Positions 1 to 8,719 of a DNA stretch of 39,706 bases are shown piece by piece. Numbering within the stretch: the first letter of the stretch is position 1; every line of letters begins with the position of its first letter. The stretch is from the NCBI GenBank assembly GCA_910586435.1, contig CAJUGT010000023.1, positions 1-39,706 on the forward strand, in the 5' to 3' direction. The position numbers were made by a program, and so were the translations under genes. The DNA comes from an uncultured Acetatifactor sp. GTDB lineage: Bacteria > Bacillota > Clostridia > Lachnospirales > Lachnospiraceae. The notes beneath the pieces are model-generated. The model was not told where the DNA came from. It made no database searches and saw nothing but the letters and a program-made list of their open reading frames with translations.

Positions 1-67
1 CAGCCACTTTCGTGTCTGAAATTTCTTCCGGGCAGCTTCGTTCCGAGACTGTTTTTAATATTCCAGT
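1..67 (+). repeat. Partial copy of dispersed palindromic intergenic element (copy A)
   Basis: The right half of the palindromic element is present here: a tract ending in ATTTCTTCCGGGCAGC, then GAGACTG, a T-run and ATTCCAG. It matches in order the right halves of the copies at 19487-19620 and 19622-19775. The left half lies outside the window. It sits just downstream of the last gene of the Ter operon, so it is intergenic like the other copies. No coding potential is claimed. Confidence 0.6.
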
Positions 68-120
68 GCAGGACAGATATTGTTTTTATTTTCAGTCCTG
101 CGTCTGTCCAAACCTTATTT

Positions 121-705
121 TTATCCGTCCACTTCAACGCCAAAATTTGCGCATAAAGCTGCCAGTCCGCCCTGATACCCACTGCCTATTGCGTTAAATT
201 TCCATTCATCACCATTTTTATACAGCTCACCGAAAACAGCAGCCGTTTCTATGGAGAAATCTTCCCCAAGGTCATACCGCAAAAGTTCCTCTCCATTATC
301 TTCGTTGTAAATTCTGATGAACGCATTATTTACCTGACCAAAATTCTGACGTCTTGTATCCGCATCATATATGGTCACTATAAAAGCAATTTTCGTAATA
401 TTCGCCGGCACCATGGAAAGGTCAATTTTAATCTGTTCGTCATCCCCTTCCCCCGCACCGGTCAGATTATCGCCCAAATGCTTAACGCTGCCCGAGGGAT
501 GTTCCAGATTGCCAAAGAATACGAAATCCTCCTGTTTGGATACCTTACCGCTGTCAGCCAGCAAAAACGCCGCTGCGTCCAGGTCAAAATCTCCCCCTGT
601 ATCAAATTGGTTCACATCCCATCCCAGACCAACCACTACCTTTTTAAGCCCGGGATTTCCCTTGGTCAGACTTACCTTCTGACCTTTTTGCAAAGAAACT
701 GACAT
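121..705 (-). CDS. TerD family protein (distal gene of Ter operon)
   Basis: This 194-residue protein belongs to the TerD family of Ca2+-binding proteins of tellurite-resistance/stress operons. It shows the family signature early (KGNPGLKKVVVGLGWDVN), then the acidic segments FDTGGDFDLDAAAF and LTGAGEGDDEQIKIDL, whose aspartates are the expected Ca2+ ligands, and ends with the family's IGSGYQGGLAALC block. The start at 705 is chosen because AGGAGG lies seven bases upstream; an ATG 24 bases earlier has no ribosome-binding site. It is a close paralog of the gene at 771-1352, 65 bp upstream in transcription order, so the pair arose by duplication. It is the last gene of a six-gene minus-strand operon. 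Its cytoplasmic stress role is family knowledge, not shown here. Confidence 0.93.
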   Translation of the reverse strand: MSVSLQKGQKVSLTKGNPGLKKVVVGLGWDVNQFDTGGDFDLDAAAFLLADSGKVSKQEDFVFFGNLEHPSGSVKHLGDNLTGAGEGDDEQIKIDLSMVPANITKIAFIVTIYDADTRRQNFGQVNNAFIRIYNEDNGEELLRYDLGEDFSIETAAVFGELYKNGDEWKFNAIGSGYQGGLAALCANFGVEVDG

Positions 706-770
706 TTCACATCCTCCTATTCCAATCACAATTTATTGCGCATCTGATAAGACACATTACAATACCGAGC

Positions 771-1352
771 TTATGCTACTTCTATGCCATAATGCGCACA
801 TAGCGCAGCCAATCCTCCCTGGAAACCGCTTCCAATGGCATTGAATTTCCACTCTCCGTTCAGCTTATACAATTCTCCTACCACAATCGCAGTCTCTATG
901 GAGAAATCCTCCCCCAAATCATAGCGTATCAGCTCCTGTCCGGATACCTCATCCACAATCCGGATAAAAGCATTGGAGACCTGTCCAAAGTTTTGTCTCC
1001 TTACATCCGCATCATAGATTGTTACCGTAAAGGCAATCTTGGATACATTTCCCGGAATCTTAGTCAAATCAACTTCAATCTGCTCGTCGTCACCCTCTCC
1101 TTCGCCGGTCAGGTTGTCGCCCATATGTTTCAGCGCTCCGCTGGGATGTTCCAGATTCCCATAGAAGACAAACTCCTTCTCCGTGGGACATCTGCCGTTA
1201 TCGCCTGTCATAAACGCAGCCGCATCCAGGTCAAAATCCGCCCCCGAATCAAAAGCGTTCACATCCCAGCCCAAACCTACCATGATTTTCTTCAGACCAG
1301 GATTTCCTTTTGTCAAATCAACCTTTTGTCCTTTTGATAAATTAATTGGCAT
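771..1352 (-). CDS. TerD family protein
   Basis: A 193-residue TerD-domain protein with the motifs KGNPGLKKIMVGLGWDVN, FDSGADFDLDAAAF and LTGEGEGDDEQIEVDL, and the C-terminal IGSGFQGGLAALC. The aspartate and glutamate clusters are the family's Ca2+-binding sites. The start is supported by AAGGAGGG about seven bases before the ATG. It follows telA by 44 bp and precedes a second terD, so cotranscription is very likely. Family members act in the cytoplasm in resistance to tellurite, phage and other envelope stresses; the exact stimulus here is unknown. Nothing looks truncated. Confidence 0.94.
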   Translation of the reverse strand: MPINLSKGQKVDLTKGNPGLKKIMVGLGWDVNAFDSGADFDLDAAAFMTGDNGRCPTEKEFVFYGNLEHPSGALKHMGDNLTGEGEGDDEQIEVDLTKIPGNVSKIAFTVTIYDADVRRQNFGQVSNAFIRIVDEVSGQELIRYDLGEDFSIETAIVVGELYKLNGEWKFNAIGSGFQGGLAALCAHYGIEVA

Positions 1353-1396
1353 GTCCTTGCCCTCCTTATATATAATAATGTTAATTGAAATCTATA

Positions 1397-2542
1397 TTAT
1401 TTTGCGTCCGGCATATGATACTTTTGATGAAACTCCGTCTTTATGTTCTCAAGTCTGGCCTGGTCTTCTTTTCGCTGTTTTCTGGCATTTTCCTGAATCT
1501 GCCTTGTCTCGTCAATGCCGTTTACAATTGTCTTCCATGTGGTCTCCAGAGTCTCGATTTTAATAGAACTGCCCGATGCCAGTTTCGCTGTCATCTTAGA
1601 CTGCTCCACTGTATTCTTGGCATTTTTAATCAGCATTTCATTGGTTTTCGCATCCAATGCGGACATTGCTTCCGCCTGAATACGCTGACGTTTCAACATG
1701 ATAGCCTGCGCAAGAGCCTGCTTAAATACGGGCAATGTAATTATAAACGCCGAATTTATCTTCCTCACCAGATTCATGTTGCTGAATTCCATCGTCTTAA
1801 TCATAGGAACCGACTGCATTGCCACACTCTCCGCAGTACGCAGATCCTGTGTTCTCTGTTCCAGCATCATCAATGCCTGCTGGAGATTTTGCAGTTCAAA
1901 CTGTATGGAGGAATCCCCCGTCATCTCCATATCCTTCTGCCTTTGGGCAATATACTGCTCCAACTCCTTACAGCCCTGCTCTCCCGCAAGGATATATTTC
2001 ACAAGCTGATGATAATATTCCACATTTGCGTCAAAAAGTTGATCCAGCTTCCGATTGGACTGCTTAATCTCAGCCTCATATTGCTTCAACTGCACATAGA
2101 TTTTGTCTACTTCTTCCCCCATGGTATGATACTTGCTCAGTATCTTGTCCAACTGTTTTCTCAAATTGCCGAACAGCTTGCCAAACAGGCTCGGGTTATC
2201 CCTGATTTCATCAATGTCGAATTTCTCCATAATCTTCGCCAGAGTATTCAACATCTCACTGGATTCATCCAGCTGGGTCATATTCATGCTGTTCAGCACC
2301 ACATCCGAAGCTCTGGAAATTCCCTCCGCCGCCTCTGCTCCAAAGGATACAATGGTTTCCAGATTGTCAATCTCAATGGTACTCACCAATGCGTCAACTT
2401 CAGGTGAATTCACCAACTGCGTATTCATCTGCTGCCTGTCAGCAACAATGTCGTAGTTCTCCACCACCATGAGTTCATTCTTCGTTTCCGGCATTGTGAT
2501 TATTTCCGGCGGCTGCGCCGTTTTTGTAAAATCCAATCCCAT
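1397..2542 (-). CDS. TelA-family protein (toxic anion resistance, YceH-like)
   Basis: A 381-residue, highly helical and charged protein that matches the TelA/toxic-anion-resistance family by overall pattern. It has an N-terminal segment with EVDALVSTIEIDNLETIVSFGAEAAEGISRASD, a long coiled-coil middle (about 110-240) with EEVDKIYVQLKQYEAEIKQSN, and a C-terminal helix bundle with LIKNAKNTVEQSKMTAKL. No signal peptide or membrane segment is visible. It starts three bases after the stop of yceG, which indicates translational coupling. In Bacillus the equivalent gene is yceH at the end of the yce ter operon, and the same neighbours (yceG, terD) are found here. Its biochemical activity is not known. 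Confidence 0.9.
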   Translation of the reverse strand: MGLDFTKTAQPPEIITMPETKNELMVVENYDIVADRQQMNTQLVNSPEVDALVSTIEIDNLETIVSFGAEAAEGISRASDVVLNSMNMTQLDESSEMLNTLAKIMEKFDIDEIRDNPSLFGKLFGNLRKQLDKILSKYHTMGEEVDKIYVQLKQYEAEIKQSNRKLDQLFDANVEYYHQLVKYILAGEQGCKELEQYIAQRQKDMEMTGDSSIQFELQNLQQALMMLEQRTQDLRTAESVAMQSVPMIKTMEFSNMNLVRKINSAFIITLPVFKQALAQAIMLKRQRIQAEAMSALDAKTNEMLIKNAKNTVEQSKMTAKLASGSSIKIETLETTWKTIVNGIDETRQIQENARKQRKEDQARLENIKTEFHQKYHMPDAK

Positions 2543-2545
2543 ACT

Positions 2546-4870
2546 TTACTCTCCTCTCCTGAATATCTTTTCGCGCCAGGACCGACGCGGCTTTATAGAA
2601 ATCGTATCAAAATCGGGAATCGTTAAATCATATACATATTCACCAATCTGATGCTCTTCCATACCTTTGCCATTCATAAATCTTTCCACACACTGATAAC
2701 CGGTGGGCACATAAAAAACAATGTCAAACCCTGCCAAATTTAAAAACGCTGTCAAAATACTGTCTTCCAGAGACAGCATGGCCTCCGAAGTATTAATGTA
2801 CACTATTTTGGGATTTTTCCTGGTAAAATCAAATTTCTGCATCATCCGAAGAATATCTTTATTCAAATTCAATACGGTGGCAATTGCCGTGTATTCCGTA
2901 CCATTTTCATAAATGCCCTTAATCAGCCTGCGATCCAGGAGCAATTGCAGTTTATCCAGAATATGTTCCTGAATCTCCTCGCGCAAGACGCCGTATGTGT
3001 AACAGGAATGAGCCTTTATCTTCGCCCTTTGGAGTTTTCCGTTTTTTAAAAAGCCTGTGGCAAACGCCCTGACCGGGTTGGAATCCTCCGGCCGCAGATA
3101 CGGCGCCCCCTTGATGACAAAGGCATCCTGTGTGAGAAGCTTTTTAATTCCCGCCCAATAGGAGGAAACCTGCCCGTCCTTCACCCCGGATACTTTTGCG
3201 TATATCACCGGCATAGTCACAACGGAATCTGTCACATCAAAATTAGGCCGGTACTTTAACTCCTGATCCCACAGAATGTCAATTTCTTCATATATGGACT
3301 GCAACGTGGCCGACACACCTTTTTGATATTGTTGATTGCGGTACATCCCGGTATCCTGGTACATAATGGTATCCAGCTCCCGCTCCGCATGGTATGCCGC
3401 TGTGGAAAGCTGCAAATCCGCGCTTTCCCTGGGAAATCTTTTGACTTGCAGCGATTCTCCATAATGCATTTCATACAAATTATCTGCCCGCAGACAACAT
3501 TTCCTGTTCAGGTCCGGAGCCAATATGACTACATCCACTGGCAGCCTGCTCAAATATCGAAGGAAAAAAGCTTCATTCTCATTCTTGCATCCGCCCAGAT
3601 AAACAAAACATTCCACAAGAGGACTTTCCCATTTTTTAAAGAGCCCGTCCTGAAAACGCTTCAGCCAGCACAGAAGGTAGATTGCCCTGTTTGTGAGTCT
3701 ATTTATATTGTCACCCACATCTTTGGCTTCTTCCAATACCACTTCGGCAAAGGCTCTGCGCATCATCCTCTGAAGCTCCATATCCTGCGCATAGATGATA
3801 TTGGCAGACAAATCAGCCGCCAACTGTCCAGCATCCTTATATTGCCGCCTTCTGACAGCGCCAATCTCCTCATTGCCCGGAGGCAAAATCTCAGCTTCCA
3901 CAATCACCAGATTCCTGCCCATCCCAACCAGTTCCAGTTGAAAACGGTACAGTTCATTCATATATGTGAGCTTATCCTCCACACCCTCTATCCGAAGGAA
4001 ACAATTGTAAAAGAACCGCTCATCCTGTCCTCGTGACCGAATTGGTTCCAGGACATCCGTAAGCCCTTTTCCTTTTATCCAGGCATTGGTGCAGTTTCGC
4101 AGCTTTGGCGGTGTTCCATAGATGCGCTCCGCATTTGCCCGTTCCTCTATTTCCTTCCTCAGAGATTTGATACAAAACCCCTGGGGAAATACAGACATAC
4201 CAGGCAATTCCAAAATCCGGGAGAACTTTGACTCCCTGTCAAGCGCTGCGTATCCACCATCCCCCTGATACTGCAAAAGCACAATGTCACAGCCTGCCCC
4301 GGAAAGAATGGAAAAAAGCTTCAGCTCATAATTACTGACATTTCCTTCATACAATATTTTGGGAATCCTGTCTTCTCCCAACTGATTGACCACCCTCTCA
4401 AACTTATAATACAGCCAGCACATAAACTTGATGTAGGCATTGCGCAGCATATTGTCATTTTTTCCCTCCCTGCGCATAGCTTCCAGAGTATCATATATAG
4501 ATGCCGCCACATTCTTTCTCTGGTAATCATTCATTCTGGGAAGCCACTTTTTCAGGCTTGAAAGCAAAAACCCCATGCTAAGCTGGAACTGCATTCCCAT
4601 TATTTCTTCATAATATGCCAAATTCTTCTCATCCGGGTTGGGAATCTTGCCTTCCAATACCACTCCCGTTCTCCTGGCTTCTTCATAATAGCGCGTAAGA
4701 AAGTTCCTGATATTGTCATTATACCCGTTAATCCGATAAAAGTATACGCCCTGTTCCCGGCGCTTCCCATACTCCAGAAAATAATCATCCAAACTGCCAA
4801 GTGCCTTATGTTCAAACATATACCATTCCAGTTCCGCAGCCCCCCTGCCGACTTCCCCGCTCCGGGGCAT
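2546..4870 (-). CDS. YceG-family protein of Ter operon, with three internal repeats
   Basis: A long cytoplasmic protein (774 residues from the first possible start) recognised as the YceG family by its YFYRINGYND motif near residue 43 and its place between rhomboid and telA. I see three divergent internal repeats with the pattern of a CWL helix, then an acidic residue, a hydrophobic pair, and D(I/V)V(hydrophobic): about residues 145-205 (GAGCDIVLLQYQGD), 390-455 (RLPVDVVILAPDLN) and 665-725 (LAGFDIVFYVPTGY). The related protease gene at 5729-7405 carries a fourth copy. The start is uncertain: no good ribosome-binding site precedes 4870, and an ATG at 4819 gives an N-terminus (MFEHKALGS) more like the paralog. 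The family is proposed to belong to a Ter-linked biosynthetic module, but its reaction is unknown. Confidence 0.85.
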   Translation of the reverse strand: MPRSGEVGRGAAELEWYMFEHKALGSLDDYFLEYGKRREQGVYFYRINGYNDNIRNFLTRYYEEARRTGVVLEGKIPNPDEKNLAYYEEIMGMQFQLSMGFLLSSLKKWLPRMNDYQRKNVAASIYDTLEAMRREGKNDNMLRNAYIKFMCWLYYKFERVVNQLGEDRIPKILYEGNVSNYELKLFSILSGAGCDIVLLQYQGDGGYAALDRESKFSRILELPGMSVFPQGFCIKSLRKEIEERANAERIYGTPPKLRNCTNAWIKGKGLTDVLEPIRSRGQDERFFYNCFLRIEGVEDKLTYMNELYRFQLELVGMGRNLVIVEAEILPPGNEEIGAVRRRQYKDAGQLAADLSANIIYAQDMELQRMMRRAFAEVVLEEAKDVGDNINRLTNRAIYLLCWLKRFQDGLFKKWESPLVECFVYLGGCKNENEAFFLRYLSRLPVDVVILAPDLNRKCCLRADNLYEMHYGESLQVKRFPRESADLQLSTAAYHAERELDTIMYQDTGMYRNQQYQKGVSATLQSIYEEIDILWDQELKYRPNFDVTDSVVTMPVIYAKVSGVKDGQVSSYWAGIKKLLTQDAFVIKGAPYLRPEDSNPVRAFATGFLKNGKLQRAKIKAHSCYTYGVLREEIQEHILDKLQLLLDRRLIKGIYENGTEYTAIATVLNLNKDILRMMQKFDFTRKNPKIVYINTSEAMLSLEDSILTAFLNLAGFDIVFYVPTGYQCVERFMNGKGMEEHQIGEYVYDLTIPDFDTISIKPRRSWREKIFRRGE

Positions 4871-4921
4871 CCCAGGACGCCGCTTTCAAATGATTCCTTT
4901 TCTCTGTTTTCATACTGCTTC

Positions 4922-5506
4922 TTAATACCGGTTCATTTTATTCTTGTGCATCACATATCCCAGTCCGGCGCCCACAAGACCGCCCAATATATGGGACAGA
5001 TTGGATATGTTGCTTACCACAAAGAGCCCTTCATAGATCTGCTCCCCAATGTAAAGCAGCGCCACCAGTATAAAAGTCAGCGGAATTTCCTTCTCTTTGA
5101 TGCAGGTAAAGGAAGAAAGCATAATAAAGGCAAATACCACACCGCTGGCTCCCAAAAGCGCATACCCCGGAACAAACACCAGGTGGGCTATACCGGTGGC
5201 CAACGCCGTTGACAATATAACAAAAAGGATATTGGAGGAACCATACTTCTCTTCCAGCATGGGGCCAACTACCAAAATCAGCATAATATTTCCCACAAAA
5301 TGTTCCATTCCCCCGTGTCCCACTATATGCCCGAACAGCCTCAAATAGGTAAGCGGATTTGTCCAGGACGAACGATATACACTGAAAAAATGATCGTTCG
5401 TATACCCTTTGGTAATCCAGTCCAACATAAGCGTAATGGCACATACAATCGTGAATGTTAAAATCACAGGTGAATTAAAGGATACTTTAAATTTTTTCTC
5501 TTTCAT
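4922..5506 (-). CDS. Rhomboid-family intramembrane serine protease
   Basis: A 194-residue membrane protein with six predicted hydrophobic helices. The rhomboid catalytic features are present: HGGMEHFVGN in helix 2 (residues 64-73), the GASG motif with nucleophile Ser121 in helix 4, and His172 in helix 6 (SHILGGLVGAGLG). It should cut membrane-spanning substrates within the bilayer. The start is supported by AGGAGG six bases upstream. It sits in the Ter operon between the YceG-protease fusion and yceG, 51 bp upstream of the latter. Its substrate is not known. One inference is that it links envelope stress to the cytoplasmic Ter proteins. Confidence 0.92.
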   Translation of the reverse strand: MKEKKFKVSFNSPVILTFTIVCAITLMLDWITKGYTNDHFFSVYRSSWTNPLTYLRLFGHIVGHGGMEHFVGNIMLILVVGPMLEEKYGSSNILFVILSTALATGIAHLVFVPGYALLGASGVVFAFIMLSSFTCIKEKEIPLTFILVALLYIGEQIYEGLFVVSNISNLSHILGGLVGAGLGYVMHKNKMNRY

Positions 5507-5518
5507 TTTTTACCTCCT

Positions 5519-5669
5519 ATTCCAGTTCCCACTTGTGGGAACTTGTTCCGCTCTCTGCACTTCGGCGCACCCACAGGAGAGACAAATTTCATTCGTAAGT
5601 AATCAGAAGACACTAAGTAGTGTCTCATGAAATTTGCTCTCGTGCGCCTTCACAACCTCACCTGTCCAG
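5519..5669 (+). repeat. Dispersed palindromic intergenic element (copy B)
   Basis: The element opens with a perfect small hairpin (GTTCCCAC-TT-GTGGGAAC), followed by a long imperfect palindrome. In that palindrome GGCGCAC and GAGAG with AAATTTCAT on the left pair with ATGAAATTT, CTCTC and GTGCGCC on the right, and an inner GACACT/AGTGTC hairpin sits at the tip. Other copies (19376-19829) keep the same pairing with different bases. It fills the 222-bp gap between the fusion protease and rhomboid genes inside the Ter operon, so it is probably part of the transcript. Its function is unknown. Confidence 0.75.
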
Positions 5670-5728
5670 CTAAATATTTTTAATAAAAAGATTGACATTT
5701 CTTAGCTGAACTGCCGTAAGTCGCTAAT

Positions 5729-7405
5729 TTATAAAAATCCCTTTACGAAAGTATTGATAAATTCATATCCCACAGCCAGGTTTATGTTCTGCCCCTCATC
5801 GATTCCCCCAGTGCTGACTCCAATCACTTCACCATACATATTCAGCAGCGCTCCGCCGGAACTTCCATGGGAAATGGGTGCGGTAAACTGTATCATATCC
5901 ACATCTTTCACCCGCCGGAATCCAGATATAATGCCGTCGGATACGGAGTTAAACAATCCCAGAGGACTTCCGATGGCCACCACTTTCTGTCCCCTGGCAA
6001 GAGGTTTGCTCCCCCTGTAAATCGGCAATGGCTGAAGCTTCCTGTCTATGCGTATCACTGCAAGATCCAGAAGAGAATTGTATTTGATAATCTCATCGGT
6101 TCTATACATATTGTCGTCATTCTCTATTCTGACGGAATAATATTGACCGCCCCTGGCCACATGATCGTTGGTAAGAATATATCCTTCTCTGCCAATCATT
6201 ATCCCAGAACCACTGCCTATGATTTCCCCAGTCCTGTCATGTATGGTTATCATCACCACGGAAGATGCCCTCAAAGCCAGTTCCTCAAAATCCAGTTCCT
6301 GTACACCCGAAGTCCTTCCACCCCTTCCGATGCCATTGGCTGCGGCGCTGCCCATTGGCTGTCCCGGATTCCCAGGTGTGTTTCCCCTTCCATGGGTAAT
6401 CCCCTGTCCCGAATTTCCTCCCGACATATTCTGTCCCGTGCCGCTCCGCCCCGGGGGCGCGTTTCTTCCGGCGTTTCCTGACACTTCCCGTCTGTTTGGC
6501 GGAATCGTTATCCTTGGCCTGGTGACAGTCTCTTCTTTCTCACTTTCTTTTCTTTCAGTTTGTTTTGTCTCAGTCTCTTTTCTTTCAGATTCTTTTCTTC
6601 CAGTTTCTTCTCTTTCAGCCTCTTCCCTTTTCCCTGCCCCTGCCCTTTTCTCTGTCTCCCCAGCCGTTTTCTCTGCTGCTCCAGCAGCTTTCTTTCCATG
6701 TTCGTATTTATGCCTGTCATACTTTTCCAAGACTATGGACTTCTTCTCACCCAAAACAATCTGACTGGACAGATGAAGATTTTCCATTTTTTCGTCAATA
6801 TCGAACTCGCTTTGAAGCAGAAGCACATCAATTCCCAGCAAAGTCAGATAGTAACAGAAAAAATACTCTTGCTCTTTTTTGACATCCTGTGCTACAAACT
6901 TCATGGACTGTTTCGGATTCCACTCCCTCAGATACTCATATGCCAGTTCGTCCAACCAGGACAACATCTTAACCACAAAATTCTTCTCCATTGAGCCGCT
7001 TATGCCTGGATGACCTGCTTCATACAATTCCACTACCTTTTTACAGGAATTGCCAAGAAGTTCCCCAACTCCCGCTTTCTCTTCTAGCCTGGCAGTGAAT
7101 AACTCCTTTTTATCCGTATCCAGCCACTTTTGATAACAATCCATATAAGCAGCCGCCCTGTCCGGCTCAATATTTTTGGGAAATGCCCCCACCCTGTTGT
7201 AGATTCCCTGCCCCAATAACATTCTGTCTGTCTGGGCAGCGTCCATATGTTCCACTTCTTTCCCAAAAGTGGCATTTACACCTGTCACTCTCAGGAAATA
7301 GACATCTTTGCAATTCCCGTTCAATCCCCCCTTGACGCTGGCAAACGCTTCAATGGAAGACAGTCCCATTACATTATATCTTTTCTCTATGTAATTATAT
7401 TGCAT
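5729..7405 (-). CDS. YceG-like domain fused to trypsin-like serine protease (first gene of Ter operon)
   Basis: A 558-residue protein with three parts. Residues 30-230 resemble the YceG repeat (YFLRVTGVNA; MLSWLDELAYEYL; YYLTLLGIDVLLLQ). Residues 234-365 are a low-complexity linker, first Glu/Lys/Arg-rich and then Gly/Asn/Pro-rich. Residues 370-558 are an HtrA/Deg-type trypsin domain with the triad His415 (TNDHVA), Asp447 (LLDLAVI) and Ser516 (GSSGGAL). There is no signal peptide, membrane helix or PDZ domain, so it should act in the cytoplasm. The start at 7405 is chosen for GAGGTG just upstream. In-frame ATGs further up lie between promoter and ribosome-binding site. It is the first gene after the operon promoter. 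The YceG assignment is by eye and should be tested by profile search. Confidence 0.85.
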   Translation of the reverse strand: MQYNYIEKRYNVMGLSSIEAFASVKGGLNGNCKDVYFLRVTGVNATFGKEVEHMDAAQTDRMLLGQGIYNRVGAFPKNIEPDRAAAYMDCYQKWLDTDKKELFTARLEEKAGVGELLGNSCKKVVELYEAGHPGISGSMEKNFVVKMLSWLDELAYEYLREWNPKQSMKFVAQDVKKEQEYFFCYYLTLLGIDVLLLQSEFDIDEKMENLHLSSQIVLGEKKSIVLEKYDRHKYEHGKKAAGAAEKTAGETEKRAGAGKREEAEREETGRKESERKETETKQTERKESEKEETVTRPRITIPPNRREVSGNAGRNAPPGRSGTGQNMSGGNSGQGITHGRGNTPGNPGQPMGSAAANGIGRGGRTSGVQELDFEELALRASSVVMITIHDRTGEIIGSGSGIMIGREGYILTNDHVARGGQYYSVRIENDDNMYRTDEIIKYNSLLDLAVIRIDRKLQPLPIYRGSKPLARGQKVVAIGSPLGLFNSVSDGIISGFRRVKDVDMIQFTAPISHGSSGGALLNMYGEVIGVSTGGIDEGQNINLAVGYEFINTFVKGFL

Positions 7406-7477
7406 ACGCCACCTCGATGTCTGACACATTCGTCTTCTTGCCTTTACTGCCATTTCATGCCATAAACATTGTTTACT

Positions 7478-7486
7478 ATTATACCA
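7478..7486 (-). promoter_or_regulatory. Extended -10 promoter of the Ter operon
   Basis: On the minus strand TGGTATAAT forms an extended -10 element about 70 bases upstream of the protease start codon. The -35 position holds TAGCAT, a poor match, as is usual for extended -10 promoters. It would transcribe the whole 121-7405 operon. No alternative-sigma consensus is evident. Confidence 0.6.
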
Positions 7487-7944
7487 TGAATAACTCAAAC
7501 ATGCTATCACTTTTCCATAAAAAATATTTATATGGTGACTATTTGGTGCTGTTCAGACTCCTCGGCAGACAACTTGAACCAGGTGTTTTCTCTGGTTTTT
7601 CATGGATTTATTATCCATATTCTTCAAAAATCGCTCTCGCATTTGTGCCAGACAAAATTACTCTCTTTCTTTTGTCTTATCAATCCAATGATTCGTTCAA
7701 CAATTCCCTCACATAGTCATATCATACTCACCAAAGTATTTTCTGTAAAGAACCATTCAATTTGTCCATTTGATTATATCACGTCCATTTTCTATTTACC
7801 ACAAAATATCGGAGCATACAGTCGCCACGCCGCATACTTTTATTGTTTTAACAGCTTTACAATCTTCTGTTTCTGCCAAGTCCCCCAAACCACCAGGCGC
7901 TATCAGGTCTGAACCGTGACGCATATTTATTTGGGGATTAAGTA
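7487..7944. other. AT-rich intergenic stretch without a recognised gene
   Basis: This stretch separates the divergent Ter operon and the 8106-8618 gene. Short open frames on the plus strand lack ribosome-binding sites and recognisable composition. I see no repeat of the two palindromic families and no RNA gene here. Confidence 0.5.
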
Positions 7945-7973
7945 TTGCGCATACTTATGATATATGCTATATA
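7945..7973 (+). promoter_or_regulatory. Putative sigma-A promoter of the 8106 gene
   Basis: TTGCGC and TATATA are spaced 17 bp apart on the plus strand, about 130 bases upstream of the 8106 start codon. The region is AT-rich, so chance matches are possible. Confidence 0.4.
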
Positions 7974-8105
7974 TAAAGTTGAATCCCACAGCATGCCAGC
8001 ATAACGTTCAGCCGCCTTTATGAAAATATATGGCAGGTTCTAAAAATCATAAAAATCCTGGCAGAGCAGTATTGGTGAAATAATTTCATTTCAGGAGGTA
8101 TTATA

Positions 8106-8618
8106 ATGTATATCACAGACCATTATTGGAACAATTATATCGGAGATACCGACGACAGCTTAAACCTGGGAATGTATCTGGCAGATAAGAATAAAGAGGA
8201 AATCACACTGGCAGAGATTTTTTCTGACCTTGGATTAAACAAATTAGACGGCGATTTTCGTCAACACGATGACCCCTTGACTGTTCCTTTGCTGAATATA
8301 TCTTCAGATTATGATGAAGTATACATAGAGTTTTATTATGCCATTGACATAATTACCGACCTTGCTGCTTTATTATTGGAATGTAAAATAAATGGCAGCA
8401 TTCCTCTCCCCGAATTGTTTGGAGAAGACCTGGTTACAGACGCCCCCAATATCCGGATTACCGCCACTGAGGAGGAATCCGGGCTGATCAGCAAAGCCCT
8501 GGCAGACTTTGCGGCCGCCCCCTTCTCTTATGATATAAGCGAAATGGAAGATGAAGACAGCTTACAGGAAATCGCGAAACTCTGCGCAGAATTAAGAAAT
8601 GAACTATATGCCCAATAG
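8106..8618 (+). CDS. Uncharacterised acidic protein, 170 residues
   Basis: I do not recognise this protein. It is strongly acidic, with Asp/Glu-rich segments at 12-20 (YIGDTDDSLN), 50-58 and near the C-terminus (EMEDEDSLQE). It has no signal peptide or membrane helix and is likely a soluble mixed alpha/beta protein. The start is well supported by AGGAGG eight bases upstream of the ATG. It stands alone on the plus strand, divergent from the Ter operon and convergent with murF. Its small size, acidity and solitary position would fit an immunity-type or adaptor protein, but that is only a guess. Confidence 0.75.
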   Translation: MYITDHYWNNYIGDTDDSLNLGMYLADKNKEEITLAEIFSDLGLNKLDGDFRQHDDPLTVPLLNISSDYDEVYIEFYYAIDIITDLAALLLECKINGSIPLPELFGEDLVTDAPNIRITATEEESGLISKALADFAAAPFSYDISEMEDEDSLQEIAKLCAELRNELYAQ

Positions 8619-8636
8619 GAATAAACCTTGTTAAAC

Positions 8637-8676
8637 CCTAATGGTATCCGGTAAAGTGCCGGCGGATACCATTGGG
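8637..8676. terminator. Hairpin between convergent genes (possible bidirectional terminator)
   Basis: A 14-bp stem (arms around AATGGTATCCG and CGGATACCATT) with a 12-base loop lies between the stop of the 8106 gene and the stop of murF. No clean T-run follows on either strand, so intrinsic termination is probable from position but not proven. Confidence 0.5.
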
Positions 8677-8719
8677 GCTACATATGCGGAACACATCTCC
8701 CAGGCAAACTGTCATGCGC

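Noticed and set aside
1385..2407. 340-codon plus-strand open frame
   Set aside because: It is the antisense shadow of telA, rich in Leu/His/Cys, with no ribosome-binding site and no family resemblance.
7417..7912. Plus-strand frames upstream of the 8106 gene
   Set aside because: They overlap the Ter operon promoter, have no ribosome-binding sites and read as random AT-rich sequence.
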